A stretch of 64,000 nt of DNA from Zelopaecilomyces penicillatus (GCA_005765155.1 VCCP01000004.1:4340001-4404000), one strand, 5' to 3'. Positions 1 to 11,379 are shown, counted from the first letter of the stretch. Numbers and translations: made by a program. Notes: generated from the sequence alone by a model not told the origin.

Positions 1-1275
1 GTTTCCTGTGAGGTCGCCTCCAAAGGAGAGAATCACGGCGTAGCCCACGGCAATCAGTGTGAGTGATGCTGCAACAAACGGCATGCGCCAGTGAAAGCGG
101 TCTGAGAGCAGAGCGAAGAGGATGGCTGTAATCGCGCCAACAAGGTAGACGGGAGTTGTCATGAGCTGCGCCTGAGTGCTACTAAAACCCATGGCCTTGA
201 CTATGCTGGGCAGCGTGAACTTCATTCCATATGAACAGGCCGCGATGGCGAGAAGTTGATAAGCCTGCAAGTACAGCCTCCAGTTGGTGACTACCATTTT
301 GAAGTCGTACCAGTTGAATGCCTCATCCTTGGCTTCACTATTACCACAACCTCCCTGCTTGATGAAGTTTTGGAGGTTGAGGAATCGAATCTCATCTTCA
401 GTCAACCATTTCCCCGACAGCGACGGCGAGTCAACGAGCAAAAAGAAGCAAGTCACCCCCAGCACGATAGTGCCTAAGCCTTCGAGCAGGAAGATCCATC
501 TCCAGCCCTGATACCCAGCAACGCCGTCCATTTGCGCAATGGCCGCTGCTAAAAGCCCCGAGAAAGCACCAGACAATGCGCTGGAGCAGAAGAAGCAAGC
601 TATTCGAGTGGCAATGTCCGCCGGCATGTACCAAAACGTGCAAAGATAAATAGCACCGGGGAAAAAGCCGGCTTCGAATACACCTAAAAGAATGCGAACA
701 ACTAATAGACCGGCCAAGTTTTGCACAACTCCGTGCAGTGTCATGACGATTCCCCATGCTATGACCAGGCTCCCGAGGTACACCGAAGGTCTCTTAACCT
801 TTTTCAGGATAATGTTGCTTGGGATCTCGAGAAGTATGAAAGGTATAAAGAACAAGCTGAGAACTATGCTCCAATTGGTACCGGAGATGCGCAAGTCTTT
901 GCTAATGCCTTCAATCTTGGCATTGCCGATATTTGCTCTGTCAAGGTGTGAGGCTAGGTAGAGAATGGCCAACATTGGGACCAAGCGTACATCAACCTTT
1001 GTGTTGTAATCACCCAAATGTCAGCAAAAAGCCTTTGCTGTTTCATGCGTGCTATTGAATGGGAAGCCTACCTTGCGGATGATGCGGCGTCGCTGTTCTG
1101 GTGTGTAGCTGTTGTAGAAATGAGCATCATCCTTGCTCATACCCAGCACTCTGATGCCGTCAACATGATGAACAGATGAAGCTCTATCATCATCTTCTAC
1201 CTCGACCTGGTTAATTTCATAGACATCTGCCTTTTCAGACTTGGGAACGCTATGAACCGCTGCTTCGGAATGCAT
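1..1275 (-). CDS. MFS permease, Dal5/Tna1-like (ACS family), 3' end outside window
   Basis: Probable proton-coupled plasma-membrane importer of the anion:cation symporter family, which includes allantoate (Dal5) and nicotinate (Tna1) permeases; the substrate cannot be told from sequence. Exon 1 is 1275-1072 and encodes a hydrophilic N-terminus. A 75-nt intron (1071-997) follows, and exon 2 runs from 996 off the left edge in one open frame, giving at least 400 residues. Visible family features are HLDRANIGNAKIEG after the first helix, SLFFIPFILLEIPSNIILKK, the RILLGVFEAGFFPGAIYL helix, and GWRWIFLLEGLGTIVLG followed by the central loop ending in an EIRFL-type stretch. About eight or nine of the usual twelve helices lie inside the window. 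The start is the first ATG of the frame. No premature stops are seen. Confident for the family, not for the substrate. Confidence 0.9.
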
Positions 1276-2506
1276 TATCGTTTTCCTTTCCCGCTGGCGG
1301 AGATGGGGTTTGGCAAGTTGGGCAAACCGATGAAATGTGGCCGGAGACCAAAGGGGTGTATATCATTGAGAAAACTGCGTAAGCAATATATCGTAATTCT
1401 CTTTCCCATGTCATCGGAGATGGTCAAGACCATTGCTGATCAGTGCGCCCGCCGCGAGCGGGCGGGTGTAACCATCCCAACACGGCATATGGTTTGAGAT
1501 GCCGTCGGTACTTTCAAATTAGATGCGGCCCGTCCGGGATTCGCGTACATGGAGTCTTTAACATGTGGGATTGTCGGCAACCCACTCAGCATAATACGTA
1601 ACGAATGTGGTATGATTGGGCTGGCCCCTGTTGAAGCTGAAATTATGCGTGTCCCATGTCCGTCTGTATCCCGTTTTAAAGCAAAAGAGAAGGTCCGCTG
1701 TGATTCCATTACATTTAAGGAGGAATACGTCTGAATCTGTAGCACCATGTTAGGCTCTGTTGGGTTGTTGTAAGAAAGAAATCAGAACAAATGTGGTGTA
1801 TTTGTTGTCGGTCAGGCGGGTTTGGGTATGTATCGATGACATGGGTGGAAGTTTGGCTAGGGCCTGATCTGCCTTGACTCATGTCACGCGATGCCTATTT
1901 TTGCTCTCATCGTGATTTGAGCAGAGTGTTAAATGGCACTGTGACGAGCTGCAAGTCATCAAAGTTATGACAAAGGGTAATTTTAGTCATGATAAAGAGT
2001 AACTGTAATTACTTACGTATGAAAACAGACGAAGGCGAAATCGGTCTAGCCGTTTGAGCGAGACGGTGGACATCGTCAAAATTACCGTATAAATAAATAC
2101 AAGCTAGCAGAACAGTGTATGGGTTTGACACGATGGCATTCTCATCATTGACTACATTTGTCGTAATTATCTGAATGAATGTCATTCTCATTGCTCTGCA
2201 AGTATGTGAAACACTGAGTGTGTTGCATGGACATACCGATTGATGAGATATACTCGGCAACTGTGCAACCTCATTATGTTCTACTGTTCCTTGTTTAAAA
2301 ACAGTGAATCATCCCATTCCCAACTGTATTCCCAACTGCGATATACAAGTATATATAAAGAACAAAGACTCCCTTCTCCAGTGGCAAGTTAAAATATCTC
2401 CTGCCTCATACAAGTAACAGAAGTCTCAAACGCGACCCAAACTCGATACCTTTTATAATATCATCGTAACCTCAATAACTCAACATATAACAACAGCTTT
2501 TTAAGT
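1276..2506. other. Intergenic, divergent promoters
   Basis: No coding region can be supported here. It separates the leftward MFS gene from the rightward small Cys-rich gene and should hold both promoters. A TATA-like stretch (tatataaagaa) lies near 2352, about 150 bases before the small gene. The short ORFs are not protein-like. Confidence 0.5.
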
Positions 2507-2782
2507 ATGTGTCAAGTCATAATTCAAGACGCAATCTGCATTTGCTCCACTTCCGGAAGATGCAAGCTCGGCCAACTGGGAGCCTGCGATTTCGCTGGCG
2601 CCGTGCGCCACAGGGTGGAAGGTAAAACAAGCTTCGAGAGACACCCCTGCGATAGGGCACTACGTGAACCAAGCAGTCTCGGTGAGGGAGGCGTCAACGT
2701 CAAGTGCGACGACTATGTTGAGGAGTTTAGGCTTGTAGAAGCTGGTCCTTGTGAGCACTGCAAAAAGGTGTGCGGAGCCTGA
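2507..2782 (+). CDS. Small cysteine-rich hypothetical protein (91 aa)
   Basis: Single-exon frame encoding 91 residues with nine cysteines, including CICSTSGRC near the N-terminus and CEHCKKVC near the C-terminus. There is no signal peptide, so it is probably intracellular. Fungal genomes carry many such short MC-starting proteins with paired cysteines and unknown function, and this one resembles them in length and layout. A TATA-like element lies upstream. Its stop is only 46 bases from the 3' end of the convergent epoxide hydrolase gene. The cysteine pairs suggest metal binding, but that is inference. It could be a chance ORF, although the cysteine spacing argues against that. Confidence 0.5.
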   Translation: MCQVIIQDAICICSTSGRCKLGQLGACDFAGAVRHRVEGKTSFERHPCDRALREPSSLGEGGVNVKCDDYVEEFRLVEAGPCEHCKKVCGA

Positions 2783-2828
2783 TGGCGAGAAAAGAAGATA
2801 GTCTGAAGCAGTAAGGTGTGATGATAAT

Positions 2829-4389
2829 TTAAACTGTCCTCCAATGATTTGCTATCTCCATAAGATCCGCCGCTAATGCAGGAGGGTTATCCACCCCAGG
2901 AAAGTGCCCGCCGAATTCAGTAACTAAAAATAGTAAAGTAAGTAAAAATAGATATGTCAAGGTATCAGAGAACAGTGAATCATACGCTTATAATATACCA
3001 AGTTGCCGATCTTGGCAACGATTTGCTTTGGCCAGAAACCACGATTATGATTGAAACTGGAGAATAACAGAGGAGCGTCGGTCTTGGCCTTTCTGTATTT
3101 AGTAGAAAATCCGTTCGGGTTCTGCTGGTATATGTAGCTAGAAGATGTAAAGGATCCTGTGAGATAGAACCACGATACATGGCGAACAATCTCCGCATCC
3201 GTGAACAGAGACGGCCCAGTGCCTCTTCGTGGATCGGACCCTTTCGTTCCACGTTAGATGTCGGTCGGTTGCATATAGTGGAAAAGAAGCTCAACTTACA
3301 ACTGTCTAGCTTCTCGCCTATCCATGCTAGTTGCCCTACTGGGTTGTCTTGCAAAGCTAGTCCAATAGTATTCGACTGCATCGTTCACTGTTAGCAGCTG
3401 CATTCATGGGAACAGAATTGTGATCAGGCCCTAAGTTTTATTTTACCTTTGTGCTTTGTTCAATCAAGTATCCTTCACCAGAATCTCTCCAGTCCACAAA
3501 TCTTTGGACTTGTTTCAGCTCGTGATCTTGCAGGATAATATTCTGCTCCGCAAGCTGTGGAATATCTAGAGAGAAGAAGGGTAAGAAAGATAAGTGCAAG
3601 GCCCGGGCAGTCGCATTGAAAGAATCATATAAATCGAACGCAACAACACATCCCCAGTCAGTTCCATGGATGGCATATTGCTTGTAGCCAAGAGTCTCGG
3701 TCATGAGTGTGTCAACTATGCGCGCGGTGTCGGATGTAGTCCATCCCTTGGCTGCTGGTGAAGAGAATCCGAAGCCTGGTAGTGACGGAATCACAACGTG
3801 GAAGTTCTTGTGGTGGGTCTTTTCCGGATGCTGTTTATTGCCCGTAAGCAAGTCGACGACAGGAAACATTTCCAAGACAGAGCCTGGCCAACCATGCAAA
3901 AGCACTATGGGGATAGCATCAGGGTCCTTTGACTTTTCATGGACGAAGTGTAGTCGCTGTCCTTCAATAGTGGCTTCATAATGGGAGAATCTGGCGAGCA
4001 ATGTGTGAGCATAGTACCTATGCAGCAAAAAACAAGCAATCAACCTCGGGGATATCATACTGGTTGAAAGCCTTGTGTTCTTCGTTCCAGTCGACATCCT
4101 CCAGCCATCGGCGTCTCCATTCGCTAAGCCCGTGCAAAGAAACACCAGTCGATAGAGTAATGTTTTCGCTAGCTTTGGCCACAGGAACTTCAAATTCTGG
4201 GAGTTTGGTCTGTTTAATTAGTTGGATCATATGGGGAATGCGGTCGCTAAAGTCGACCTTGAAGCGGCGTAGACTGTATGATTATTGTTCCTCGTCATAT
4301 GTAGGAGATGCAGCTTGGCCATGCGTACTAGCTGCACCAGCTAATGGAGCAACAAGGCAAACGAGTAGAAGGAAAGGGGAACGCATCAT
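2829..4389 (-). CDS. Epoxide hydrolase (microsomal type, alpha/beta hydrolase) with in-frame TAA at codon 36
   Basis: Hydrolyses epoxides to diols in this family. Five exons fit: 4389-4061, 4017-3447, 3375-3300, 3240-2986 and 2923-2829, keeping one frame of 441 codons. Order of features: a hydrophobic signal-like N-terminus (MMRSPFLLLVCLVAPLAGA); the EHN lid domain (LRRFKVDFSDRIPHMI, then GLSEWRRRWLEDVDWNEE); the oxyanion motif HGWPGSV; nucleophile Asp in HGTDWG; and the C-terminal catalytic His in TEFGGHFPG. The frame is broken once, by TAA at 4282-4284, where a CAA to TAA change would explain it. Translation could restart at Met 4230, which loses the leader. A weak GC-AG intron from within codon 23 to 4274 would also skip the stop. 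The first intron is only 43 nt. The gene is divergent from the old yellow enzyme gene. Family call is firm; functionality is uncertain. Confidence 0.8.
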
Positions 4390-5580
4390 TGGCGATGGAA
4401 TGCAGCTACTCCTGCTACGAAAAGTGGAAGCAGATGGGAGGAATCAGATAGATGGCTTGAGCACAAGTTTATGTAGTAAGCTTCCTCAGCCTCAGACAGA
4501 AAAAACTACCTCTCAGTGACGCTGATTAAGCCGGTATAGACCCAAAAGTGCGAGCCCAATGTACAGCGATCCATCTTTGGCTTACATTACTACGCGTGGC
4601 TAACAGTTAGAATCAGTGGATGGTGATCCAGATAGCAGATGCGAGTGGACATGCCAACGATGAGTCCCTCTCTACAGTTGGAATCCGACGTCCAATCCGA
4701 GGCTTGCATGAGGCTGCTTGTATTGCACAAATTAATCGGGAATCGGGATGGTGTTGTTGCCACTAACCGAAAGGTCTTGGCATCGCCGTTTAACTTTTGG
4801 ATCCAATCGCCGAGATAATATCTCCTATGCATTTCTAGCGTCTGCCCTCATTCGCCCATGCCTCCGTTGGGCACTAGTCACCTCGTGGTGCATGCTGACC
4901 TCTACAACGTATGTGGCAGCTATGCGGCGATAAGGTTGCAGGCTAGGAGATAATTACTGCGCGGCGCGAAGGATGGATCAGTTCCAGAAAGGACATCTAC
5001 AGGTTCTAGTAGTGAGACCGGGCGGTGGCCATGGAGCTGTTGCGTATTGGTAGACGTTGCTAAAAAAAAGTCATGCGTAACCTGGACTGTCCAGCGGCGT
5101 ATGATTCCCATTTGGGTGCTTATCCCACAAACCCGAGTCAACGACCTGTCCCTGGGGGTGTATAAGGTATTAATAATTCAAGGTTGTGATTAGGAATAGA
5201 CCACTATATAATAACAAGCACAAGGAAAAACGGACGTCGTGCTTATAAATATAGAGCGGCTAATTTAGCCCCTTCCTCTTTATTACTTCTCTCCTTTCCT
5301 ACAATAGCTAAAGTCTCCTTAATTATCACCATTAGATGTGTGTATAATGTTTGCGAGGAGATAAATACAAGTACAGATTACTGATACTTAAGATCTACTC
5401 CTCTTCTCTAGTTACGTAGTGTAAGACTGTTTAACTTTTGCAATCAACCCTTCCAAAATTATAAAGACCACTTTTGTCCCCTTTCCCCCTTCCTTTTGAT
5501 ACACCAGTATTTAGCAATTGGAACTTCGTAGCAATCTTCAAACCAAATTCTATAAGAGATCTCTCAGAGCGTCATACGAT
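4390..5580. other. Intergenic, divergent promoter region, partly AT-rich
   Basis: No gene is supported. The first 750 bases have mixed composition. From about 5150 to 5460 the DNA becomes rich in TA, with many taat and ttaatt steps, as in old mutated repeats, and then a CT-rich run (5457-5495) precedes the old yellow enzyme start. It serves as the shared upstream region of two divergent genes. Confidence 0.5.
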
Positions 5581-6720
5581 ATGGTCCACCTAGCTACAAG
5601 CAAGCTTTTTCAACCGCTCAAAGTTGGCAATATCCAATTAGGACATCGTCTTGTCCTAGCCCCCCTCTCACGATATCGCAACGACGATAACGGAGTTCCT
5701 CTCCCATTCAGTGAAAAATATTATGCTGATCGAGCGTCGTTCCCCGGGACCCTGATTATATCGGAAGCAACAAACGTGTCAGATCCAGAAGAGCCAAACG
5801 GGTCTGCTTTGATGAGCAATGCACAAATCGAAGCCTGGACACGGAACATCAATGCAGTCCACGAGAAGGGGTCATTCTTCTTCCAGCAGCTTTGGTCTAT
5901 GGGTCGAGCTGCAGCTCCGGCATTTCTCTCTCAGCGAGGCCAATCCTATAGATCAAGCAGCTCTCTTCCATTAGATGACAACTATCCAGCCCCTGCGGAA
6001 ATGACGGAAGACGACATCCTGAGGACGATAGAGGATTTCGTCAGCACTGCAAGGCGCGCGATAGCGCTTGGTGCTGACGGAGTTGAGATACATGCCGCTC
6101 ATGGCTATCTGATTCATCAGTTTCTTTCGGACAAGACAAATGTTCGCTCAGACAGATGGGGTGGATCAGTTGAGAACCGCAGTCGCTTCTTACTCGAGAT
6201 TATTACGGCTCTTATAGCATCTATAGGTGCTAAGCGCCTAGGCATCCGACTCTCTCCATATGCATCTTTTCAAGGTGCACAATCAAGCGATCTCAGGGCT
6301 CAGTATGGATACATCATTGCAGAGCTTAAGAGAATGCAAGCTCCTATTGCATACTTGCACCTTGTTGAGGCTCGAGCTGACCCGGTGACGTGGGTTACAG
6401 GCGACGCAGCAGCACACAAGGAGGAAACCTTGGATTTTATTCTCGAAGCTTGGGACAATCAGTCACCCGTCATTGTCGCAGGTGGCTATCTCCCAGTTAC
6501 TGCTCTTGAGGCACTTGAAAATCGCTATGTCAAGTGGGATGTGCTCGTCGCTTTTGGTCGTGCATTCCTTGCTAACCCTGACTTGGTCTATCGAGCCAAA
6601 CACGGTATTGAGCTTCAGCCATACGACCGCCCGTCCTTCTATACGCCTAAAACCGAAGCAGGATACAATGATTATTCCTTTAGCACCGAGTATCTTCAAT
6701 CTCTCAAGTGTCAGAGCTAG
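5581..6720 (+). CDS. NADH:flavin oxidoreductase, old yellow enzyme family (379 aa)
   Basis: FMN-dependent ene-reductase of the OYE family, which reduces activated C=C bonds with NAD(P)H. The single exon encodes a TIM barrel of normal length for fungal OYEs. Visible signatures are KLFQPLKVGNIQLGHRLVLA followed by PLSRYR at the first strand, the FMN-side LIISEATNVS, FFQQLWSMGRAA, and the active-site block HAAHGYLIHQFLSDKTN, with substrate-binding His171 and His174 and proton donor Tyr176. RWGGSVENRSRFLLEI and a late VAFGRAFLANPDLV complete the fold. I chose Met 5581 because homology begins there; the frame also has an in-frame Met at 5518. Related enzymes act in ergot alkaloid (EasA) and other secondary pathways, but nothing here shows such a cluster. 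It may work with the divergent epoxide hydrolase (inference). Confidence 0.93.
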   Translation: MVHLATSKLFQPLKVGNIQLGHRLVLAPLSRYRNDDNGVPLPFSEKYYADRASFPGTLIISEATNVSDPEEPNGSALMSNAQIEAWTRNINAVHEKGSFFFQQLWSMGRAAAPAFLSQRGQSYRSSSSLPLDDNYPAPAEMTEDDILRTIEDFVSTARRAIALGADGVEIHAAHGYLIHQFLSDKTNVRSDRWGGSVENRSRFLLEIITALIASIGAKRLGIRLSPYASFQGAQSSDLRAQYGYIIAELKRMQAPIAYLHLVEARADPVTWVTGDAAAHKEETLDFILEAWDNQSPVIVAGGYLPVTALEALENRYVKWDVLVAFGRAFLANPDLVYRAKHGIELQPYDRPSFYTPKTEAGYNDYSFSTEYLQSLKCQS

Positions 6721-6967
6721 ATAGATGCCTGGGCTATATTGAACGAATTGAATGTCTGTGGAAATTTACAGAGACTACTTTGATATTAGATAGACGCAAG
6801 TGGAGCTCTGTCGAAGCACCCCTGTATAGAAGGGCGTACTTACACGCGAGTCAAACAATCCCTCACACCGAAGATGTCAGGTTGAATATATGCTGTAATA
6901 AAAGTCTTCAAAGTAATCAAGTACATGTACAATTTGGCTGTTTTTAGCGCAACAGATAAACTTCCCT

Positions 6968-8479
6968 CTATATACTTTTATAGCTAGGCATCTCCCACTT
7001 GTTGTCCTCCAATCTTTTCATAAAGTCTTGACTCGATACGTTGTACTCCAACATCTCCGCCTCCATCCATTTGTTCATGACCATAGCAGGGCGTTTCAAA
7101 ATCAGCGCTGCTTGATAATGGGAAAATAACCCTATTTTCCTCGAGGATTCGATGTGCTTCGTCAAAATAATCTTGCTGGCACGAATGTATGATCGAGAAA
7201 ACTCGAGCCACAACATCCATTCTTCTTCCGTTTTTGCCAGTACCCGTGGATAATAGGGGCCATCAGTTGATCGGGTGTTTGAAACAAGTTGCTTGATATT
7301 CTTTTTGTAGTCTTTGTCCACCGAGCCATCGAATTCACTGACTTTGTTAAAATCAATCATCCAGAGTTGAATAGCACGGTGGCGGAAGCTGGGCCTCTTA
7401 TCACGGTCTTCAATGCCCATATCTCTCACACGTCGAGTGGATTTCGCCCTGCTTGCACTCAGATCTGCATCCGATAGTGGCGATGTTTGGAATACGTTTG
7501 TGTGAGGCCGGCTCCCAATAACGTACTCAACATCAAGCATGTCAACGCTTGCAGCCCAATGACCGGCTGCTAGTCCCAAGGCCATTTCTTGAGCGATAGC
7601 CAAAGGATTCATATCGAGTTCTTTGAGCTGATCGAGGTATAGTGGAAAGTTTCGCAAGGTTTCAAGCTCTCGTTCCCGTTTATCCGCGGCTATTTCTGCC
7701 GATGTGCATCCAAGATAGGCCCGACAAATGCAAGCCTTGTTTCGGACATCAGCAAGCGCTGCTTCTTGCTTGTCAACCTTGAAGTAATGTCGAATCAGGT
7801 TCTCACGAATAACAAGAGGCAGAGGCATGATTCTTTCCAAGCAGATGATGGGGCCTGGTCTTTGACCACAATTCTCGATTGGAAACTGATGGCCATTGTT
7901 TTTGAACCATCTCTCGGCGCTTTCTTTATCAGCCATGCCATATGAGCAAAGATATTGAGGCACTCTCGGCATTAGAGCACCAGGAAACGTCTCGCTTGTC
8001 AAGATTGCATCGAAAGCCGTGCCATTCACACATTTCTCAATCGTTTTACCGTTCGCGAACTCTAACCAGAGCGTTGGAGGGGAGCTGAGTGTCTTTTTCA
8101 AGCACCATTCTGTTCCGGGAATCTCATAAACAGTGCCAAAGGATCCGCGGCCAATCTCTGTCAACTTCAAACTCTTGGGGTCTACCCTACGAAGGGCTTC
8201 CATACGTTCAGCAAATGATGAGTTGGTTGATAGTACCGAATTAATAGAGAGTGTTCTCCTGAGAAGATCGAGCGACTTCGTTGCATTTGCAGCAGTAACA
8301 TGAGAGAAATATTCGCTTGTAGCTGCGAATTGTTCGTCTCTGCTCTCGAGCAGCGCTTCATCGAGGGTGAGCCCTGTTGCCTTGGCGAAGTTTACGATTC
8401 CTTCGAGCTCGATGTTTCGTTCGAGGCCTTCACTGAGCGTTGTCTCGTCAGTCCGCGCTTGTCTTCGACGCAAACTCAT
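6968..8479 (-). CDS. DUF3669-domain protein (503 aa)
   Basis: Single-exon gene of a fungal family annotated as zinc-finger or DUF3669 proteins, whose biochemical role is unknown. The middle starts with a kinase-like glycine loop, IGRGSFGTVYEIPGTEWCLK, but a canonical kinase catalytic loop and DFG are not evident. Further conserved-looking pieces are ICLERIMPLPLVIRENLIRH, MALGLAAGHWAA with VEYVIGSRP, and the late WMIDFNKV, followed by a YYPR block. The family is often found in secondary metabolite or accessory regions. Met 8479 is preferred over Met 8569 because its context (ccaagATGag) is better and the upstream residues look like leader sequence. No signal peptide or membrane helix is seen. 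The gene is convergent with the old yellow enzyme gene, 247 bases apart. Confidence 0.8.
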   Translation of the reverse strand: MSLRRRQARTDETTLSEGLERNIELEGIVNFAKATGLTLDEALLESRDEQFAATSEYFSHVTAANATKSLDLLRRTLSINSVLSTNSSFAERMEALRRVDPKSLKLTEIGRGSFGTVYEIPGTEWCLKKTLSSPPTLWLEFANGKTIEKCVNGTAFDAILTSETFPGALMPRVPQYLCSYGMADKESAERWFKNNGHQFPIENCGQRPGPIICLERIMPLPLVIRENLIRHYFKVDKQEAALADVRNKACICRAYLGCTSAEIAADKRERELETLRNFPLYLDQLKELDMNPLAIAQEMALGLAAGHWAASVDMLDVEYVIGSRPHTNVFQTSPLSDADLSASRAKSTRRVRDMGIEDRDKRPSFRHRAIQLWMIDFNKVSEFDGSVDKDYKKNIKQLVSNTRSTDGPYYPRVLAKTEEEWMLWLEFSRSYIRASKIILTKHIESSRKIGLFSHYQAALILKRPAMVMNKWMEAEMLEYNVSSQDFMKRLEDNKWEMPSYKSI

Positions 8480-9635
8480 CTTGGCGGCGGTGGTAAAGAT
8501 TGATGATGGATGTTGGGTTTGATGGGAAAAAATGGTATACGCTGGAGAAAATTTAAAACGCCGTGGCAACTCTGGACGGAAATTTTTGAAGAATGGACAG
8601 GTGCGTGTATGTGAAGACTTGCATCAAATAAACTGAGAGAAATGAAAGTGACTGAAAGGTGATGAGGCGAAGGCTCACTTGCATGCCTAGGCAGTTAGGG
8701 TTAAGGTTTTTCAGTGGCGTGGCGAAATACTGCGGTAGACTTGAACTTTAACTTTGAAAAGAATTCATAGGTGCTTTATTGACATATATTCACCGTTGGA
8801 ATATCTAGGAGCGGGTATATTCCATCCGATAAGGCAGTGTTAGATTAAGATTATAATAATACTTTTTCACTCCTCCCCTTATAATGGTATATGCCAGGTC
8901 ATACCATACGCCTCTACATGGATTTCCCATGCCCCTATACATATGTAAGGTAGTCAAGCTTCGCGGGCTAGTAGAAGATATGAAACTTCTACAACTTGGT
9001 CCTGATGTGCGGCCGGTCAATTCTTCTGAATATGTACTATTACGGGGGTTTATTCAACCGTACCCTTGCCTTGTTTTTCAATGTTTGATCACATGACGCG
9101 TGATCACATTGAAAGGCAACAAGGCAAAGTGCTAGACCCGGTCGCGTGGAAGATGCATACATATCTAAGCAAGCTTCCGCCCATTGGTTGTGTTTGACGC
9201 CGGGCGACTGCAGCTCGACTTCTACGTTGGCGCCTTCCGCAGAAACCGTAAGGAATGATGATACTGATGTCATTAAGTTTGCTGTGGTCAGCCGTGGAAA
9301 CTACAAACGGCCTGTTTGAATGTGGTTGCCTGCATCAAGCAGGACATGATTTGGAAGGTGCTACGTGGATGCAGTTATCCGCCGGCGCAGTGAAGAAAGA
9401 GCATCATCGCACAGAACTTAAATCTGAGCTTAGAGACACATTTATAACGATGGCAGAACTGCATTCGATGCTCATGACTACCTCTGAGAAACAACCCTCA
9501 TGATAGTTTACTCGAAAACTGTCTTCGTTGTCAACGTGACTTGACGAATCAAGAATCTTGTGCGCCAGAACGTCGCCGAGAACATCCAACAACCTGAAAA
9601 GTTAGCCCAACGTTTTTGCCCCAGGTACGACTACA
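8480..9635. other. Intergenic, no supported gene
   Basis: Upstream region shared by the leftward DUF3669 gene and the rightward fusion gene. It is AT-rich around 8770-9070. A minus-strand frame at 9592-9404 has a faint carrier-protein flavour but is too short and unsupported to annotate. Confidence 0.4.
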
Positions 9636-11379
9636 ATGGAGGGCACGATGAACGAGTTTCCTGCGAAAAGACAATCAGTGGTATGTTTTCTGATTACACT
9701 AATAGAAAGAGTGAGTGATTGTTCACGGGTATTAATGTAATGCCCGCTAGATTGTCACTGTTGCCTCGAATTCTCTAAGCACACACATCATTGCGAAACT
9801 CGCGGAGAACGATTTCGTTGTCAAGGTTTACTGTTTGGTTCAGCCGCAGGATTCTGAAGAGCTTGATTCGGCAATCAGAACCGTATGGAAGACCATGATT
9901 CGGGAGCGGCTTTATCACACACTGAGTCTGGCAGCAAGACGGAAAGTCGTGGCGATTCGCTGGGATGACAATGACAAGAAACTCGGCCTGTCTTACGAGC
10001 AAATACTAGAGACAATTAACAGCGTTTCTACTCTCATTCACACCGTCGGTAATTCCAGTCTCAAGGAAATAGGACAACTTCTCTCCTTTTGTCAAACGTG
10101 CACACCACCGGCAACAATGAACATTTGTGAACACTCGATGGAAGAACCCATCGCGGAAGCACAGACAGAACCCGCGCGGGCAAGGCAGGGAGAGGTCGGC
10201 TTATCCAAGTCGACGGCCGAGCGCACTTGCGCCAAGGCTACAAAGCAGGGAATACCGGCCCGCGTGCTGCAGCTCGGTCAGATCATGCACCATGTGAAGA
10301 ACGGCATGTGGAAGGTGGAGGAAGCTCAGGCGACGATGCTAAATGGTACGACCGCGGCCGAGGAACAATCCGACCTTGGTGAAGACCATTCGAGGATCCC
10401 TGTGGACATGGCAGCAGAGGCTGTGGTCAACATCTCGCTCTTAGGCATAACTGGCAATGTTATACTACCTAAAAGATTCGCCTGGGTAGACAGCCTGCCG
10501 CCAGTACTTCGTGAAGTCAAAGTAGAGATGGAACAGGTTGATTACAAGCATTGGACATTGCAGCTTCGCTTCTTAGAACCCAATGCAATCAGTAACTCTC
10601 TCATTGAGCTGCTCAAGGTATTGGCAGGCAAGTATAACGAAGAGGATTGTGCCGAAATCTGGAAGTGTTTTGCTACTGTTTTGACGGAAGCCGCCGGCCC
10701 CGGCTCCATATTAGCAGCCTTGGCAAATGTGTCGGCTATTGGTGGAAGCAGGGAGCTTTTGAGCAACATGACTGGTCACTTGATGGAGAACTCTGGGAAT
10801 GAAGTGGCAGTGGAGACCTTGGCAATGAAACGGGTGATTCTGATTGCAGGCCCGAGTGGGACGGGCAAATCAACTGTCGGGCCTTTAATCGCAAGTTGGC
10901 TTTGTGTCCCGTTTATTGAAGGAGACTCTCTCCACAGCCATGATGCGGTCACAAAGATGAGCAGAAACCATAAGCTGACTGAAGAATGTCGAGACGGATG
11001 GCTCAAGCGCGTGTGTGCCCGTGCCCGAGAGTCTGTGATGGAGCTGGACCACCCGTCCGTGGTCATCAGCTGCTCTACACTAAAACGATTGCATCGCGAC
11101 ACGATCCGGCGGAATATAGCGGACAGCAACAGCAAGATGCGGCCTGTCTTTATCATGCTGGAGGTGGACAGGGCTGTGCTTGTGCAGAGACTTGAGGATC
11201 GCAAGGGACACTACATAGGGCCGAAAATGGTGGATGGCCAGTTGGAGATTTTGGAGTGGGCGGACTGGAATGAAGACGATGTTTTGCCAGTGGATGGAGA
11301 GGCAGAGCCAGCCGAGGTAATTGAGAATGTCAAGTGGCTCTTGGAGGCGCAAGAGAATCAACGAGGCATGATTGATTAG
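9636..11379 (+). CDS. Decayed thioester-reductase (NAD_binding_4) domain fused to gluconokinase (557 aa)
   Basis: Two exons, 9636-9680 and 9751-11379, separated by a 70-nt GT-AG intron. Residues about 16-320 follow the plan of the C-terminal reductase domain of NRPS-like enzymes: KVYCLVQPQDSEE after strand 2, KSTAERTCAKATKQGIPARV leading into LQLGQIM, and a late IPVDMAAEAVVNISLLG block. However, the glycine NADP motif reads VASNSLS instead of TGxxGxxG, the Tyr of YxxxK is replaced by Val, and the stretch before the active-site block is shortened, so reductase activity is unlikely. Residues about 374-557 are a gluconokinase: P-loop GPSGTGKS (382-389), EGDSLHSHDAVTKMSRNHKL, then VVISCSTLKRLHRDTIR, and RKGHYIGPKMVDGQLEILE. 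That domain would phosphorylate gluconate to 6-phosphogluconate. Met 9648 is an alternative start. The kinase looks intact. Confidence 0.85.

Noticed and set aside
8690..8712. ttagggttaagg telomere-like run near the DUF3669 gene
   Set aside because: Only one exact TTAGGG unit; expected by chance.
9404..9592. Minus-strand frame with LDVLGDVLAHKI and NEDSFRV, faintly like a polyketide-synthase carrier domain
   Set aside because: Only 62 residues, no DSL phosphopantetheine motif, and no neighbouring polyketide synthase domains in frame.
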